From assembly GCA_948474755.1 (NCBI GenBank), contig CAOLHI010001140.1, positions 310,001 through 374,000 on the forward strand: a DNA stretch of 64,000 nucleotides, in the 5' to 3' direction. The notes under the pieces were generated by a model. It saw only the letters and a list, made by a program, of their open reading frames with translations, ran no database searches and was not told the origin of the DNA. Both the position numbers and the translations under genes were made by a program. How positions within the stretch are numbered: position 1 is the stretch's first letter; each line of letters opens with the position of its first letter. Below are positions 10,241 to 21,880 of this stretch, piece by piece. Source of the stretch: Ctenosaura bakeri. Lineage: Eukaryota; Chordata; Lepidosauria; Squamata; Iguanidae.

Positions 10241-11721
10241 ATGCTACTCTCCAGATGGAAGAGGGGAATGAGGGACTGGGAAGCAAGGGCAACCCCTTCT
10301 TTGGGGAGGGGGCAAAGAGGGAGACACATATGTATGATCACCCCTGTTTAGTTCTCACTGACTGACTGACTGAATTTACGCTCTGCTTTTCTCCCAAGAG
10401 GGGATTTGTGGAAGCTCCTGAGCTGGCTTTCAAGGGCCAGGTGGGCGCCCCCTACTTCTCTGTTCAGCCCTGCTGGGATCCGTGCCTGCTCTCCGGCAGG
10501 GACCCCCTCGCCAGAGGCCAGGCCGAGAGAGGCTGCACGTCATGGGTGGAGGGGGCAGAGGAGCTGAGCCAACTCAGCACTGAAGCTTCCAAGCCCCTCG
10601 TGCACTTTGCTGTTTACTGCATCCTGGAGCACCTTATCCCACCCTGACCATGGGAGATGCCTGCAGCCCTGGCAAAACAGGAGAAATGACCCATGTGCTC
10701 CCTGTCTGACCTTTCCCCTGCTCTGAGTGGCGGCCTCTGCTAGGACACGCTGAAAATGGGCACCAGCCTCTTGCCCCCCGCTTGTGGTCTTGACTCTGGC
10801 GCGTCCCCCCCACCCACAACACCGCTGCCACCACCCCAAGAGCGGAGATCAGAGCTGAAGCCCTGGGACTCTGGGTGCCTCCGAGCCACAGCCAAGGGCC
10901 TTGCCCGAGAAGAGGGAGTCCTGGAAGTCCTGGGATTTTTTCCAGGCCTCTGTTCAGTGGGGTCTCCCAGAGCTAGCTGGGTGTGTTTGGAATCCAGCAC
11001 AGACGCCTCCCCAACACGCTGAAGGCCCTGAGAGATTGTGGGTGGGTGAGGGGGTCTGGAGTCATCAGAGCTGGCTTGGTGGGGCCCAGAGCCCTCAGGG
11101 AGATTCACCCAAGTGCACTTCCAGCTGCCGTGGGATCCCGTTGCAGGCGAGGAGGGCAGGGGCAGAGGGAGCAAACGGAGCCCCTTGCGAGTTCCAATTT
11201 GGGCCAAGGGGCCTGGAGAGGCAGGGATCATCTCCCCAGCCGGGGGCCGGCAGCCTCACATTTGCGCCGTGCCTGTCATGCCACCTTAGGGAGCCTTGGC
11301 ATCTCCTGGGTCTGGGTGCTGAGCGTCTGCTTTCCATGCGTGGGGGAAATTCGAGCAGGTGCCAAATTCTGGACGAAATGAGGATCTGAGGCAGGGGAGG
11401 AGGGGAAGCAGGGAGCTCAGCTTAACGGTTGTCTTAGGAGAAGCCTGTAAGCCTGCTCGGGAGGAGGGCAGAGAGGGTTTCAGCAGCGCGGAGGGGATCT
11501 CTCCTTGCCCAGGGAGAACTTGAGAAGTGTGCCGGGATTAGCTCAGCGCTCTTCACCTGCTTGTCATCAATCAGCCAGGGCGAGGAGCACGGAGCACATG
11601 GGTTCCCCGCCCCACGAGCAGGTGCCGCTCCGTGTCTTAAAAACCACCTTTGCTCTGCACCCTCCTGGAGATTTCACCGTGAGCCGCCCCGGTCAGCTAG
11701 CCTGCCTTCCAACATATCACA
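10241..11721. other. GC-rich non-coding stretch
   Basis: No repeat or gene recognised. Overlapping 80-160 codon frames on both strands are typical of GC-rich non-coding DNA. A stretch near 11500-11600 is listed separately as a candidate conserved element. Confidence 0.5.
11495..11600. promoter_or_regulatory. Candidate conserved non-coding block
   Basis: Repeat-free stretch with GGGATTAGCTCAGCG, TTCACCTGCTTG and GTCATCAATCAGCC, i.e. GATTA, CACCTG and ATCAATCA motifs close together. Evidence is motif-based only. Confidence 0.3.
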
Positions 11722-11915
11722 GGCCATTTCCACACTAGCCCGTTATCGCGCTACGATTCCACTTTCAACATCCTATGGAATCCTGGGGTTTGCAGTTTAG
11801 GGAGGGCTCTCAAAGGCTGTCCTCAGAGGCCCCTCCCTAAACTGCAAACCCTAGGATTCCATAGGATGTTGAAAGTGGAATAGTAGCGCCATAACAGGCT
11901 AGTGCAGAAATGGCC
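11722..11915. mobile_element. Palindromic MITE-like element, copy 3
   Basis: 194 bp with both arms: GGCCATTTCCACACTAG at the left, CTAGTGCAGAAATGGCC at the right, and internal TCCACTTTCAACATCC facing its complement. The centre holds about 20 bp of extra sequence compared with copy 1. Confidence 0.85.
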
Positions 11916-13540
11916 ACCGATGCGAACCAGGACAAGTGTGGCGGCAAAGCAACCTCAGAGCACGAAGGGGGAAAGTGGGAGGAGGAGGAGGAGAGGCAAG
12001 CTGATTTCTTTCCAAGGCAGCTGGAAAAGTGGGATGGCAGAGGGTTACGCAGAACTTTCCTTCCCAAAGTGGGAACGGGGGAAGGAGGAAGATGGGCTGT
12101 AAGGTGTTCAGCTTCTAAAAACACCTCGATCCCAAACCCATTGAACAGTTATAGCACTCTGATCCCCCTGTAGCTTCCACGGCTCCATGGTAGGGCGTCC
12201 TGGCATCTGTACGTTTGTGAAGGACTTAGAATTCCCTCCTGCTGGAGAGCCATCGTCTGTCCCTGTAAAACTGCCGTTCTTCAAGCTGCCCTGGGAGCCA
12301 TCACAGAGGGGAGGAAGGCCACAGCTCTCTGGGAAAGAGTCCCCAGCTGTGACAGGTACAGTGGCATCGAACTACTGCAATTGTGCAGTTGGTGGATCGG
12401 TCCTGCCTTACTTTTAAAATGTCCGGGACGGTGCCTGAGTTTGGAGCAGAATTCGAAACACGCTCGTCCTCTTTGAGCAGAAATGTCCGAGATCCAAAGT
12501 GGCCCAGCCCATTGGGCTAAAAAGCAGGTTCTTGGACTCCAGTTCCCATCAGCCACTAGAGCGAGCCCGGCCAAGAGTGAGAGGCGGTGGAAGGTCAGAA
12601 GGGAGGCTGGGTGGCCCTGTGCCAAAGGGAGGGCTGGGATTGCCTCTTCCTGCCCGGCAGAAGTGGGTGGGACCGGGTGGCCCCGGGGGTCTCCTCCAAC
12701 TCCAGGATGCGGCGAGGATTCCATGAAGGCAGGTGGGCCTCTCTGGCCAAGGCCCAGGGGGGGTCTCTCAGGCTCTCTGAAGCCGGCAGCCTTCTGAGCC
12801 CCACCTTCCTCCAGACCCTCCGACGTGTCACAGCTGGAACCACAACGCGTGTGGCCCAGGGGGCAAAAGGAGGTGGAAGCGCAAGCTGGGGGAGGCCGTG
12901 AGAGTGTGCCTTGGCCTGGCCCTTCAGGGAAGGCAAGGTGCCAGGCACCCCGGCAAGGGCGGCCTCACTCTGTCTGCTTTTGGCGGCGCCGGGAGACGGC
13001 CTGGCCTTCTGGGGTCTTGGCCGCCCCCGTTGCAGGGAGGTTTCCCTGGGGAGACTCCGGGCAGAAGCGCCCTGGGCCGGTCCCATTTCCAGCTGGGCGG
13101 CTCCGAAGGGCCGGGCAGTGCCTCTGCCAGGCCAGGTAGCCAAGCCCAGAGGGGCCTCCTCGCCCTTCAGTGTGGTGATGGATGGGCGCGTGGAGGGAAG
13201 GGGCTGCCGCCCATTCATCCGCCCGAAGCAGCTCCCAGGCTGCCCTCTTTCGTTTGGCAATCCGGTGCTGGGGGGAGGGGGAGGGGATGATCCATGAACC
13301 CCCCCCACAAGCATCTCTCTCTTTCAAGAGAGACCCTCGGCAAGGCGGAAGCGTGGCCCCCCGGCCCGGTCCCCCCAAAGGACGGTCCTTGGCCCCTCCT
13401 GGGGGAAGCAGGGCGGCGCCGGATGGGCCCCAGCCCCGGAAATGAATCGGAGGCTTGGGCAGCCCCTGGGCTCAGTTGCTGGTCAGCCGAGACCCCCGGA
13501 TCCTCTGCGCAGGGGCAGCTCCCTGCCAAGGCCGAGTGTG
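11916..13540. other. GC-rich non-coding stretch with a short CR1-like scrap
   Basis: No gene recognised. Near 12528-12600 is an ACTCCAGTTCCCATCAGCC motif of a common squamate interspersed repeat. Long overlapping frames on both strands (up to 239 codons) show no domain and are attributed to GC content. Confidence 0.5.
12600..12720 (+). mobile_element. Decayed CR1 3' UTR scrap
   Basis: CCCGGCAGAAGTGGGTGGGA then GGTGGCCCCGGGGGTCTCCT and CCAACTCCAGGATGC parallels the CR1 end. It is GC-drifted. Confidence 0.5.
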
Positions 13541-13738
13541 GTTGCTGTTGTTGTGTGCCTCCGAGTTTATGGCAAGCCTAAGGCGAACCTATCCCGGGGC
13601 TTCCTCGGAAAGGTTTATTCAGTGGGGGTCTGCCATTGCCTTCCCCTGAGGCTGAGAGTGTGTGACTCGCCCAGGGTCACCTGGTGGGGTCGCATGGCTG
13701 GGTGGGAATGTGATTCCTGATCTTTCAGTGTCCTGGCA
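13541..13738 (-). mobile_element. Sauria SINE
   Basis: The reverse complement reads GTGACCCTGGGCGAGTCACA, CAGGGGAAGGCAATGGCA and then the BovB-like tail GCCATAAACTCGGAGGCACA followed by CAACAACAGCAAC. The tRNA-derived head (left end) is decayed. Confidence 0.85.
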
Positions 13739-15589
13739 CAAAGCTGAAATCTCTGCACTGTGCGGACTGTCCGGCGCGCAGTGTGGTTTTTCCTGCCTAG
13801 ATGCAGTCCTTCCCTCGGCTCTCCCGTCTGCTCAGGTCCCCTTGGGTCTTGATTCTGCCTTCTGAGGTATTAGCTACTGCCAATGTCATCCCTGGCAGAT
13901 TCACAGATTTGGTGAGCATCCCTTCTGCCGCACCATCCGTGTCTCGCCGGGTGCAGGACAGGACCCCAAGGCACCCCACTACCTGCATCTCTCCAGGATG
14001 GGTGGGTGCCCTGGGTTTAGTCAGCCAGTGACAAATCCACTTAAAAGAAGCACTGTCTGGCTCCTATCTTGCCAGCTTGTGTGAATATCATGGAGAACCC
14101 TGTCAAAAGCGTTACCAAAATCAAGATATACTACATCCACAGCACTCCTCCAATCTACTGAGCCCGGAGATTAGCCAAAAGATCAATCAAGCTTTTTGAA
14201 AAAATGGATCCAGAGGCTGGGGGGGCTTCATGGGAGTCACAAATGTGGGACCTGTGGTTAGCATAAGGGTTTCCCTTTCCCAACTCTTGTTCCACCTCCC
14301 GTCATGCCCCGAAGAAGCCCTGCTGCCTGTCTGTCGGTGCCTCAGTGCGCCCTCCACCACATACCTCATCCCGGGTGCTTGGGCACTTCGTGGGTGCAGG
14401 ACGGAAGCAGCCATCGCTTGGGACAGTTGAATTATAACACTCAAGCCTCCCAAGTGCCACTCATCCCTCCCCTTCCCCATCCCAGCCCCCTTTGGCTTCT
14501 TCCGACTCGAGAGCAATGCTTTGCGTCCTTGGACATCCCAGAAAGTCAGGGCAGAAGGCGTGACCGCCTCCACCTGGTCCTTTGTGGGAGAGAAAGGAAG
14601 CCCCCCGTGCCCACCTCCCCTGCCAACTCATCTCCCTCTGGCTCCCAAATGCTAACAAGGGGGCCTGGGCTTTGTTGTGGGGAGACCTTGTGGCAGCCAG
14701 TGCCTCTCCTCCCGTCACCCAGTGCTGCTTCCACCACAGGTGCCTCCGCCGCACACTGCAGGCCTTGTTCTCCCCTGGAGGCACAGGAGAGGCGCCTCCG
14801 TCCCCCGAGAGGGACGGGGCCCGGCAGCTGCTTCAGGACTCAAAGGGATGTGGAGAGACAGGGAGGGGGCCTGTCCCCAAACGCGCTCCCCTGTCACTTG
14901 CCACAAAGAAGCCATCTTCCCAGGATCAATGGGAGAGGGCAAGGAGGAACGGCAGGGAAGGGGGACCAGCGGTGCATTCATTTCAGGAAGAGCGACGATG
15001 AGGACACAGAGACAGCGGAGTGCCTTCCGTCTGACTGCTGGCACTTCACCACAATGCCATGTGCATGATGATGAAGGGGGAGCGAAGTGGGGAGGGAGGG
15101 GAGGAGAGGTGGCAAGAAGCTGTGGTTTGCCTGCCTCTCCTCCTGCCTGCTTGAGTGCTCATTGTAGTTAATATCACAGCTACACCTCGGTTCCGACCCC
15201 ACAGAAAAGAAGAGCAGTTCAGTATATTGCAGGACAACTTCTTCTCCAAAACTAATGTGTGAAATTAAACAACCAGGTCTGGTAAACCTTGCATTAGCAC
15301 AGCAAAACATTTCAGACCTTCTAGAGATTGCTCAAGGGCTTCTTCCAAAATGTTTCCACCAGTCTTTGTTTTACTTACGATTTCCATTTTGGTTACCAGG
15401 CTTAGAGATCTGTGGGCTTCTTTTTCTTTTAAAACACATGGGGTCGGTTATCTGCTCTGGCCCTTTTCTTCTGTTTTGCTGCCCATGTGCCCTCTGCAAG
15501 GGGCTCTGGGGGCAGCTTCCGTTTGCCTTGCCTGTTGAAGACAGGGCTCAGCTGCGCCTGCTGAAGCAGAAACCCGCTTCCCCGCAACT
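13739..15589. other. Non-coding stretch with a decayed CR1
   Basis: Besides the CR1 fragment at 13800-14190 no gene or repeat is recognised. A 254-codon frame (14304-15068) has no recognisable domain. The 15190-15400 part is less GC-rich and repeat-free, possibly constrained, but I cannot show it. Confidence 0.45.
13800..14190 (-). mobile_element. Old CR1 reverse-transcriptase fragment
   Basis: The reverse strand reads GAAEGMLTKSVNLPGMTLAV then NTSEGRIKTQGDLSRRES, matching the region after FADD in the young copies. Further right it recalls the [17 protein letters not shown] segment in broken frames. It is much more diverged than the three long copies. Confidence 0.7.
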
Positions 15590-15800
15590 GAGGCCTCATC
15601 ACACTGTTTCAGCTGCGGCCCAACGCAGAAGGTCTGTGTCTCTCCAGCCCTCCTTCACCATCCTCCCAGTGTTCATGCTGCTGAAAATATTGCAGCTAGA
15701 CAGAGGCCGAGGAGGAAAAGTAGAGGTTAGAGGGCATAAAAGACTTGCAAAAAGGAATTTCACTGCCAGGAGCTTTGTTAGCTGTGATCTGCCTGCCCCA
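15590..15800 (-). mobile_element. SINE-like repeat, copy 2
   Basis: Its reverse complement aligns with 2060-2300 (CTCTGTCTAGCTGC, GGGAGGATGGTGAAGG, GGGCTGGAGAGACACAG). Family name not recognised. Confidence 0.6.
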
Positions 15801-15909
15801 TTATAAGGAAAGTTAATGTTATTGCTGCCCCTCCCTGAAACAAATTTCACATTTGAGAGTCACATCTTGTCTTATTTTATTTACTCCATAAGTGTTTCCC
15901 TTAGACTGG

Positions 15910-16067
15910 GGCTATTTCTGCACTAGCCTGTTATAGTGCTATTATTTTCCACTTTCAACATCCTATGGAATCCTGGGGTTGGTCTTTGAGTCCCCTCCCT
16001 AAACTGCAAGCCCCAGGATTCCTTAGGAGGCTGAAAGTGGAATAATAGCACTAGTGTGGAAATATCC
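15910..16067. mobile_element. Palindromic MITE-like element, copy 4
   Basis: 158 bp; left arm GGCTATTTCTGCACTAGCC through CACTTTCAACATCCTATGG, right arm through CTGAAAGTGGAATAATAGC to the terminal GGAAATATCC. The centre is shortened. Confidence 0.8.
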
Positions 16068-19000
16068 TGGGACTCCAAGCAGAGGCACAAGTTAAGAAAG
16101 CATGTAGCTAAAATCAACAGCAAAGAAAGAATTCAGACTAAAACAGCATTAAACCCTCTATAGAACTGAAACCATTGGGAACATTGATTTAAAAGAAAGG
16201 AATAATAAAAATAAGGCTGCCCATTAAAATAGAGCTTTTCTTGTAAAAACTTGTTAGCTCTGATGGACTGAAAAACGGTTTTCACCTGCCAAGAGGAGGA
16301 GGAGGAGAGCAAAGAGGGACTTGGCCCAGGAAGGGAGTTCCTGACTTTGGAGACGGCAAAGGTCTCTCCATGTCCAGCTGCAGCAGCAGCAGAAGGGCCA
16401 GCGTGGCTCTGTGGCTCTTGGTTTGGTCTGAAAGTTCTCCTCTCCAGCGTAATGAGCAAAGCAGCAAAGAGAAACAGAGAGAAACCACTGCAGCCGAATC
16501 ATCACTCCCACTCCCACCCCATCAGAGAGACAGGGCAGGGGTGGCGGCAGCAGCAGCAGCAGGAAAAGCCCATTTGTCTACTGGGAAAACACTGAGAGGT
16601 GAGGAAAAGAAGTCCTTTCCAACCCAGCGCCCTCCAGGTGTGTCGCAGTACAGTTCCCATCATCCACAGCATCCTGGGCCCACGGTTGAGGAAGGCGGTC
16701 TCCTTCCTTCCCGGGTCTGCTTTGCTCACCACAGAGCCCGGGTTGCTTTTCTCCTCTTGGACTTCCCACAACATTTCTATGGCCTCCACTGGGCATAGAT
16801 CTCCCATGTCCTGTAAATCCCTCTGTGGCCCCATTACTTGTCCTGCAGAAACCCCTGTGTTGACTGGCAGTGTTGCATAACTAAACCAGGACGCCGAATG
16901 CACGACTGAAGGGGCCCAGCCTGCAATTGCAGCCGGGGCAGAGGGAGAGGAACGGAGTGCAGAGTTGCACAGCAGACAAAAACATCCACCTGGCTCTGCA
17001 TCTGTAAGACACAAGCAGGATTACAGGAGCTGTTTATACAAAAGGAGGGGGAAGTCCTGACTTAAGATACAACCCTCCCTACGAGCAGGCCTGCCCTCCA
17101 GGACGATCCCCCTCTCCCTCCAACCTCCCTCGCTCTCTCCTGTGGCTGGAAGTGCCCTCCTGCCCTGTTCCCCCCTGCCCAGTGACCACGGCCTAGAAAA
17201 GGGTCCTCCCGGCAGGGGACATTTGCCTCACCCACCTGGACTGTTCCTCCAGGCCCCACAGAAACCCACTGGGCTCCCCTGGACTCTGGGGCAGAGGGGA
17301 GGGGGAGGAGCACACAGATCACCCAGGTGAGTGGGGGGCTTTCCAAGGTGCTGAAGCTAGTTGGGGGATGTGGTTTCACCACCTTGCATAGCTCTATTAC
17401 AGTTGGGACAAAAACCCAGAGCAGAGTCACTGATTTGGAAGCCAGTGGCTTTGGCAGGGGGTGACCCCACACAGGCCCGGGGCAGGCTGAAGACCCGCTG
17501 AACTCAATGGGTCGAGGGTGTCCAGATCCGTGGGGTAAAGGCTGAGATTTTGGGCAGAGCCTTCTTGGCGCACACCAGGGGCCAATGGGCAAGTGGCCAC
17601 TCTTTCATGGTGGATGAGCCACTTTCCGTGCCGGTTTCTGCTGCTCTGAGAGGCTTTCCTCTGTCGTGCTGGAGCGTAACCATGGCAGGCGGGCAGAGGG
17701 CTTGTTTGGCTTCGTCTTGGAGGCCAAAGTGACAGCTCTCTAGTGGCAGAGCAAACATCCCGGACCCCCCACCCGACAGCACCCTCCCTCAGCTGGCCAC
17801 TGTTTACACAGAGAGCGTTACTCCAGGGCCCATTGCCACGTGGCACTCCACAGAACAAAAGAGGACAAGACTATTTGTTGCCTCTGGGGTGTGTGTGTGT
17901 GGGGCGGTGGGTGGGTGGGGGACAGGGTTATCAAGCTCAAGATGTTAGTTCAATATTTGCCCCAAGATGGCCGGGACTCAGGGCCAGCAAGGACGGCTCA
18001 CTTTGTGTTTGGACAGTTCCAGCCCAGTGCAACCACAAGCTGCAAGGGAAGGGCACAGTTCCAACAAAGGCCCGACCAGGAAGACCTGTTCCTAACCTGA
18101 CTTTTGGAACGCTTCTTCCCCACCTAAAGAACCAGATCCAGCCGGTGGCCGTGAGGGATGAGGGCGTGCCGATGGCGGCTGGTGGCCTCCATGTCAGCTG
18201 TGATGGTGACTCCGCTCTTGGTTCTAGATGCCAATTCCTGCCTCCAAAATGTAAAGCTTTAAGGTTCAGGCTAAAAGCAGACTCACCATCTTCACTGACT
18301 TCGGGAACAGCTGCTGGTGTGTGTGTGTGTGTGTGTGTGTGCATCTTCTCTCTGATAGAATCTCATTTGTGTAATGCCATCCCCCAGAGAGGATCACCTG
18401 GCATCCATTTGGTGTATGTTTTTGAGCACCGAGTGCATCTACTCTCCCGGGGAGCCATCACAACCTCCCGGAGGCCTTGCTTTTGCTCCAGTTGACCAGG
18501 AAGGGAGGGAGGGAGGGACAGTAGAGCCCCCCCCCGCAAATGCTCCCCTCTCTTCATCACTTCCAGCTGCGTGCTAGCTCTTGCAACTGACTCTGTTTCA
18601 AAAACTGAATTTGCAGCCTGGGAGCAGAGCCACCCTGAAGCCCCCCCCCCGCTGAGGCACGTGGGACTCTCTTGATTGCTGCTTCACGTGAATCCCTCCC
18701 ATATGTAGGAGAAGGAACCACGGGATCCACCCTGCAGGGACACTTCTGAGGCTGGCTTGTGGGTAGCCCCAGATTGCATGCACGGGTGGCATCGGCTGCC
18801 TTGTACTCTCTTAAGTTTTTCCTGCATGCCCAATGTGCAGCCTCTCTCCCACCGCCCCCATCCACCCCCCACCCTCTGGGCCAGCATTTTCCTTGGGCTG
18901 CCCCCTCTAGACAACCTCCCACAAGGGTCTCTGAATCACAGGAGGAAATGCCATAGGTTCAGCCCTTGGCCTCCATTTTGGAGAACAGGTGTGTGAGGCG

Positions 19001-19190
19001 GCAGGCCCGCGCTTGCCACAACCAGTGCAGGGAGCACACGGCTGCTGTGGCGGCTGCTCCCCCCCGTCCCTGCCTTGCCCCCGCTTTGATCTGGCCCTTC
19101 TGTGGGGGCGGCTCCCCCTCCAGTCCGTCCCCAGCGTGCGGCAATTTGTACCAGGAGTTCTTTCTGCTTTGCATTAACTCCCCAACCTGT
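16068..19190. other. Intergenic stretch without recognised genes
   Basis: It contains an (AGC)n-like run at 16541-16562, a repeat motif CAGTACAGTTCCCATCATCC near 16647 and a GT microsatellite at 18317. No domain was found in any open frame on either strand. Confidence 0.5.
18317..18341 (+). repeat. (GT)n microsatellite
   Basis: Twelve GT units. Confidence 0.95.
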
Positions 19191-19375
19191 AAAAAAATTA
19201 TTGGAAACAAAGGGCCGAGGGATGTTTCCCTCACCCTCCGACAAGCCCGGAAACAAGGCAAGGCGGAACAGGGATGGAGGGGTCACAAAGGGAGGGCCCC
19301 CTCCCCGTCCATCCGCCCACCAGCCTGCTGAATTCATTTACCTCCCTCAAAGCCCATTCAGGGAGAGTGGCGGGT
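19191..19375. promoter_or_regulatory. Duplicated putative regulatory element (copy 2)
   Basis: It shares with 5695-5825, in order and orientation, AACAAAGGGCC (19206), ACAAGCCCGGAAACAAG (19241) and CATTTACCTCCCTCAAAGCC..ATTCAGGG (19335-19363). Spacing between the first two blocks is kept (35 versus 34 bp); the third is 26 bp further away. No other copy was seen in the window. Confidence 0.45.
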
Positions 19376-19884
19376 GGGGGGAGAGGGGAGGCAGGACGCA
19401 GGGCTGGGAGGGGGCGGAGAGCCTTTGGGGTCGGCTGCCCCTCGGCAAGACAGGCAAGCCCTGGCCTGCCTTCATCCTCTTTGTGTCTCCCACATAATAG
19501 GCTGGCCAAACTGGGCAGGAGAGGAGGGGAGGGGGAAGCATGCAAGCCCCCCCCCCACAGCAGCAGTGGCAGAAATGAGAGGAGGCCGGGCCTTTGCAAA
19601 TGCTAATAGGGCTGGGGGGGGGTTCTGAAGGCACTTGGTTTCCACATGGAACCGCAAAGAAGCCTTTGTGGGGAGAGGCCGGGTGGGCAGTCGAGGGGTC
19701 ACCCAAGAAGACTCCTGGGGGCAGCGAGAGCAAGGGGGGTGGGGAGACCTCTGCTTACTGGGCATCACGGACACACAGTCCTGGGGTGACTTTGAGGCTC
19801 ACACCTTCCCATCTTCCAGGACTTCAGGGACAGGAGTCTTCCGATGCAGCCTCAATCCACGTGGTCCTGTGCCATGGAAACCGG

Positions 19885-19947
19885 GTCACACTCTCTCAGT
19901 CTGAAAGGAAGGCAATGGCAAACTATGAAGGAATCTGGCCAGGAAAA
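19885..19947 (+). mobile_element. Sauria SINE body fragment
   Basis: GGTCACACTCTCTCAGTCTG then GGAAGGCAATGGCAAACTAT is the unmistakable Sauria SINE body, here in sense orientation. Head and tail are lost. Confidence 0.8.
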
Positions 19948-20022
19948 GTGAGCCAGTATGATGTAGTGGTTGTAAGGCTGGGCTCCTACTCCAGGAGGCC
20001 AGAGTTCAACTCTCTGTTCAGC
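19948..20022 (+). mobile_element. Sauria SINE tRNA-like head
   Basis: GAGCCAGTATGATGTAGTGG then TTGTAAGGCTGGGCTCC and CCAGAGTTCAACTC correspond to the A-box and B-box bearing head (consensus B box GGTTCGAATC). It abuts the previous SINE fragment. Confidence 0.75.
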
Positions 20023-20174
20023 ACCAGCTGGACGGGGCAGTTCCCATGGTGCACCACTCCTGAGGCGAGTAGCCTTGGCTTGAAGGGCTTACGGGAAAGA
20101 TGGGGGACGTGTTGCCTTCCAGATGCTGCAGGATTGCCTCCCTCCCCATTGGCTTTCTTTGCTGCAGCTGAGTC

Positions 20175-20222
20175 CCCTCACGTTGGCTTTGGCTTATGGC
20201 AACCTCCAAACGAGGGACCTGC
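20175..20222 (-). mobile_element. Sauria/BovB-type tail fragment
   Basis: GTTGGCTTTGGCTTATGGCA then ACCTCCAAAC is the antisense BovB-like tail shared by Sauria SINEs and BovB LINEs. Confidence 0.5.
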
Positions 20223-20774
20223 AAGGGACCGCTGGAAGGCCACCAGTTCCTCACTCCTCACCTAGGGCGAGTCTGGCTCCAGAGGACCCCAGGGGACCCA
20301 CAGACTACTGGCTGCTGCCGTGCCTTGGGCATCATGCTTGCAGGTGGCCCTGTTGCAATGGTCCGGCTACTGGTTGACCTGGAGGAGGTGGCAAGACCCC
20401 AGGAAAGGGTGGCAGGGCACCACACAAAAGCTGCCTCTAAAGGAAGACCCCACACCAAGAAAAACTTGACCGCTGCTCAGCACTGCCGTGCTCCTACCTG
20501 ATGGAGAAGACGTTTCCGGATCCCCCTGCCCCCCGCTTTGCACGGAGTGGACCATTTTACAAAAGGGATTCTCAGGCCCCCATGTCAGTTCACTCCACCC
20601 ACTCCAGCCTTTACAAAACTGTTCTTAAATCCACTTCTTGAGTCCTTTCTGGACTCATCTATAAAAGACAGAGCGGCTCCATTTTTGGTTTGGTGTGTGT
20701 GTGTGTTTTTTTTTTGGTCTCCTACCCCTATTTTGTCACTGGCCATCAACTCTGCTTGGATCTGCGGTGACCGT

Positions 20775-21205
20775 CTGAATGAGGGCCCCCAAGAGCTTCC
20801 CTCGGCCACAGCCCCGCTCAGGTCTTGCAAAGGCAGGGCAGCTGCGGCGGCTTCCGTCACGGAGGCCACCCGCCTGTTAGATCGTCTTCTGCTTTTCCAG
20901 CTGCCTTCAGCTTTCCACGGCACCGTCCTCTTTCTGGTGAGTCCTGTGGTCTCACAGCATGTCCAGAGCATGACAGCCTCAGTTGAGTCGGTTGAGTTCA
21001 GGCAGGAATTGTTCTTGGACCCGTTCATTCTTTTGTTATTATTAATTTTTTTTGGCAGTTGATGCTCTCTGTACAATCCTCCACATATCAAATACATTGG
21101 TTTTTTTTTTATCAGCTCTATTCAATGTCCAGCTTTCAAATCCATACACAGAAATCAGAAATACTGCGGTATGGATGATCCTTACCCCCATTTTTATCTA
21201 CAAAA
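20775..21205 (-). mobile_element. BovB/RTE LINE, ORF C-terminal fragment
   Basis: The reverse strand reads SKNNSCLNSTDSTEAVMLWT, CCETTGLTRKRTVPWKAEGS, then SVTEAAAAALPLQDLS and GSSWGPSFRRSPQ. This recalls the BovB/RTE C terminus (RWLDSITEA..L.EL..D..AW...). Frames are broken upstream near 21060-21200. Confidence 0.6.
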
Positions 21206-21599
21206 TTTGGATTATGAAGGCCCAGCCAGTTCATTTCCACCGAAAAGGGAGAGAGCCTTCTTCCATGCGTGAAGCCAAGATGCCCTGCGGCCCTGCACCA
21301 AGCAGGGGCAGCACCTGAAATTGCTTTCTCATAGCAGAACATTCAGGAAGCCAAACGAAGAATGTGCATGGTGCAGCCCTCTCTGTGCTGTTGGGACTGC
21401 AACTCCCATTGTCCCCCAAACCACTAATGCCCATGGAGAGGGGTGCCGGGGGCTACAGAGCACGCCAACTCCCATTTTGACTGAAGGAGGTGGCCCTCTC
21501 CCATCTCTCCACTCCCCCTCCGACTCTTCTTTCTGTCCAGGTTCCCGCCGGCGCCTTTTAGAAACCAAACGGCAACTTCAAGGGATGGATTGATGGGTG

Positions 21600-21880
21600 A
21601 ACTTCTGGGTAATGCACTGTAATTTCTTTCTTCCAACCAATCATCAGATAATTAGGGTAATTTTGTTTTAATACAGTTTCAAGTAAAGTGCAGCCAGCCA
21701 GCCTCTCCTGAATGCAGAGGTTTCAGCTAATTAAAAGAAAAATCCATTTTCCTGGCACTCAGCAATCGCTATAAAATATCCCGCGCTTGGTGTTTTACCA
21801 AATGTGATCTGTCTTGGTTAATTAAGTAGCTGAAGGATTAGCATTTTAAGAAAGGAACAAATGCAGCGCTGCGCCTCTCT
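21600..21880. promoter_or_regulatory. Candidate conserved enhancer, homeodomain-site rich
   Basis: AT-balanced, repeat-free block unlike its GC-rich flanks. It contains CAGATAATTAGGGTAATT, CAGCTAATTAAAAG, GGTTAATTAAGTAGC and GGATTAGC. Such density of TAAT/TTAATTAA cores is characteristic of vertebrate developmental enhancers. In the inferred OPA1-HES1 interval it could serve HES1. Conservation was not tested. Confidence 0.5.

Noticed and set aside
12595..13314. 239-codon minus-strand frame and its many overlapping neighbours
   Set aside because: GC-rich sequence with long frames on both strands at once; the translations are low-complexity Pro/Gly/Arg/Ser without recognisable domains.
14304..15068. 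254-codon plus-strand frame
   Set aside because: No domain and no support from splice or start context; overlapping minus-strand frames of similar length.
19948..20022. Genuine tRNA gene
   Set aside because: It has A- and B-box-like sequences but no cloverleaf I can complete; it is a Sauria SINE head.
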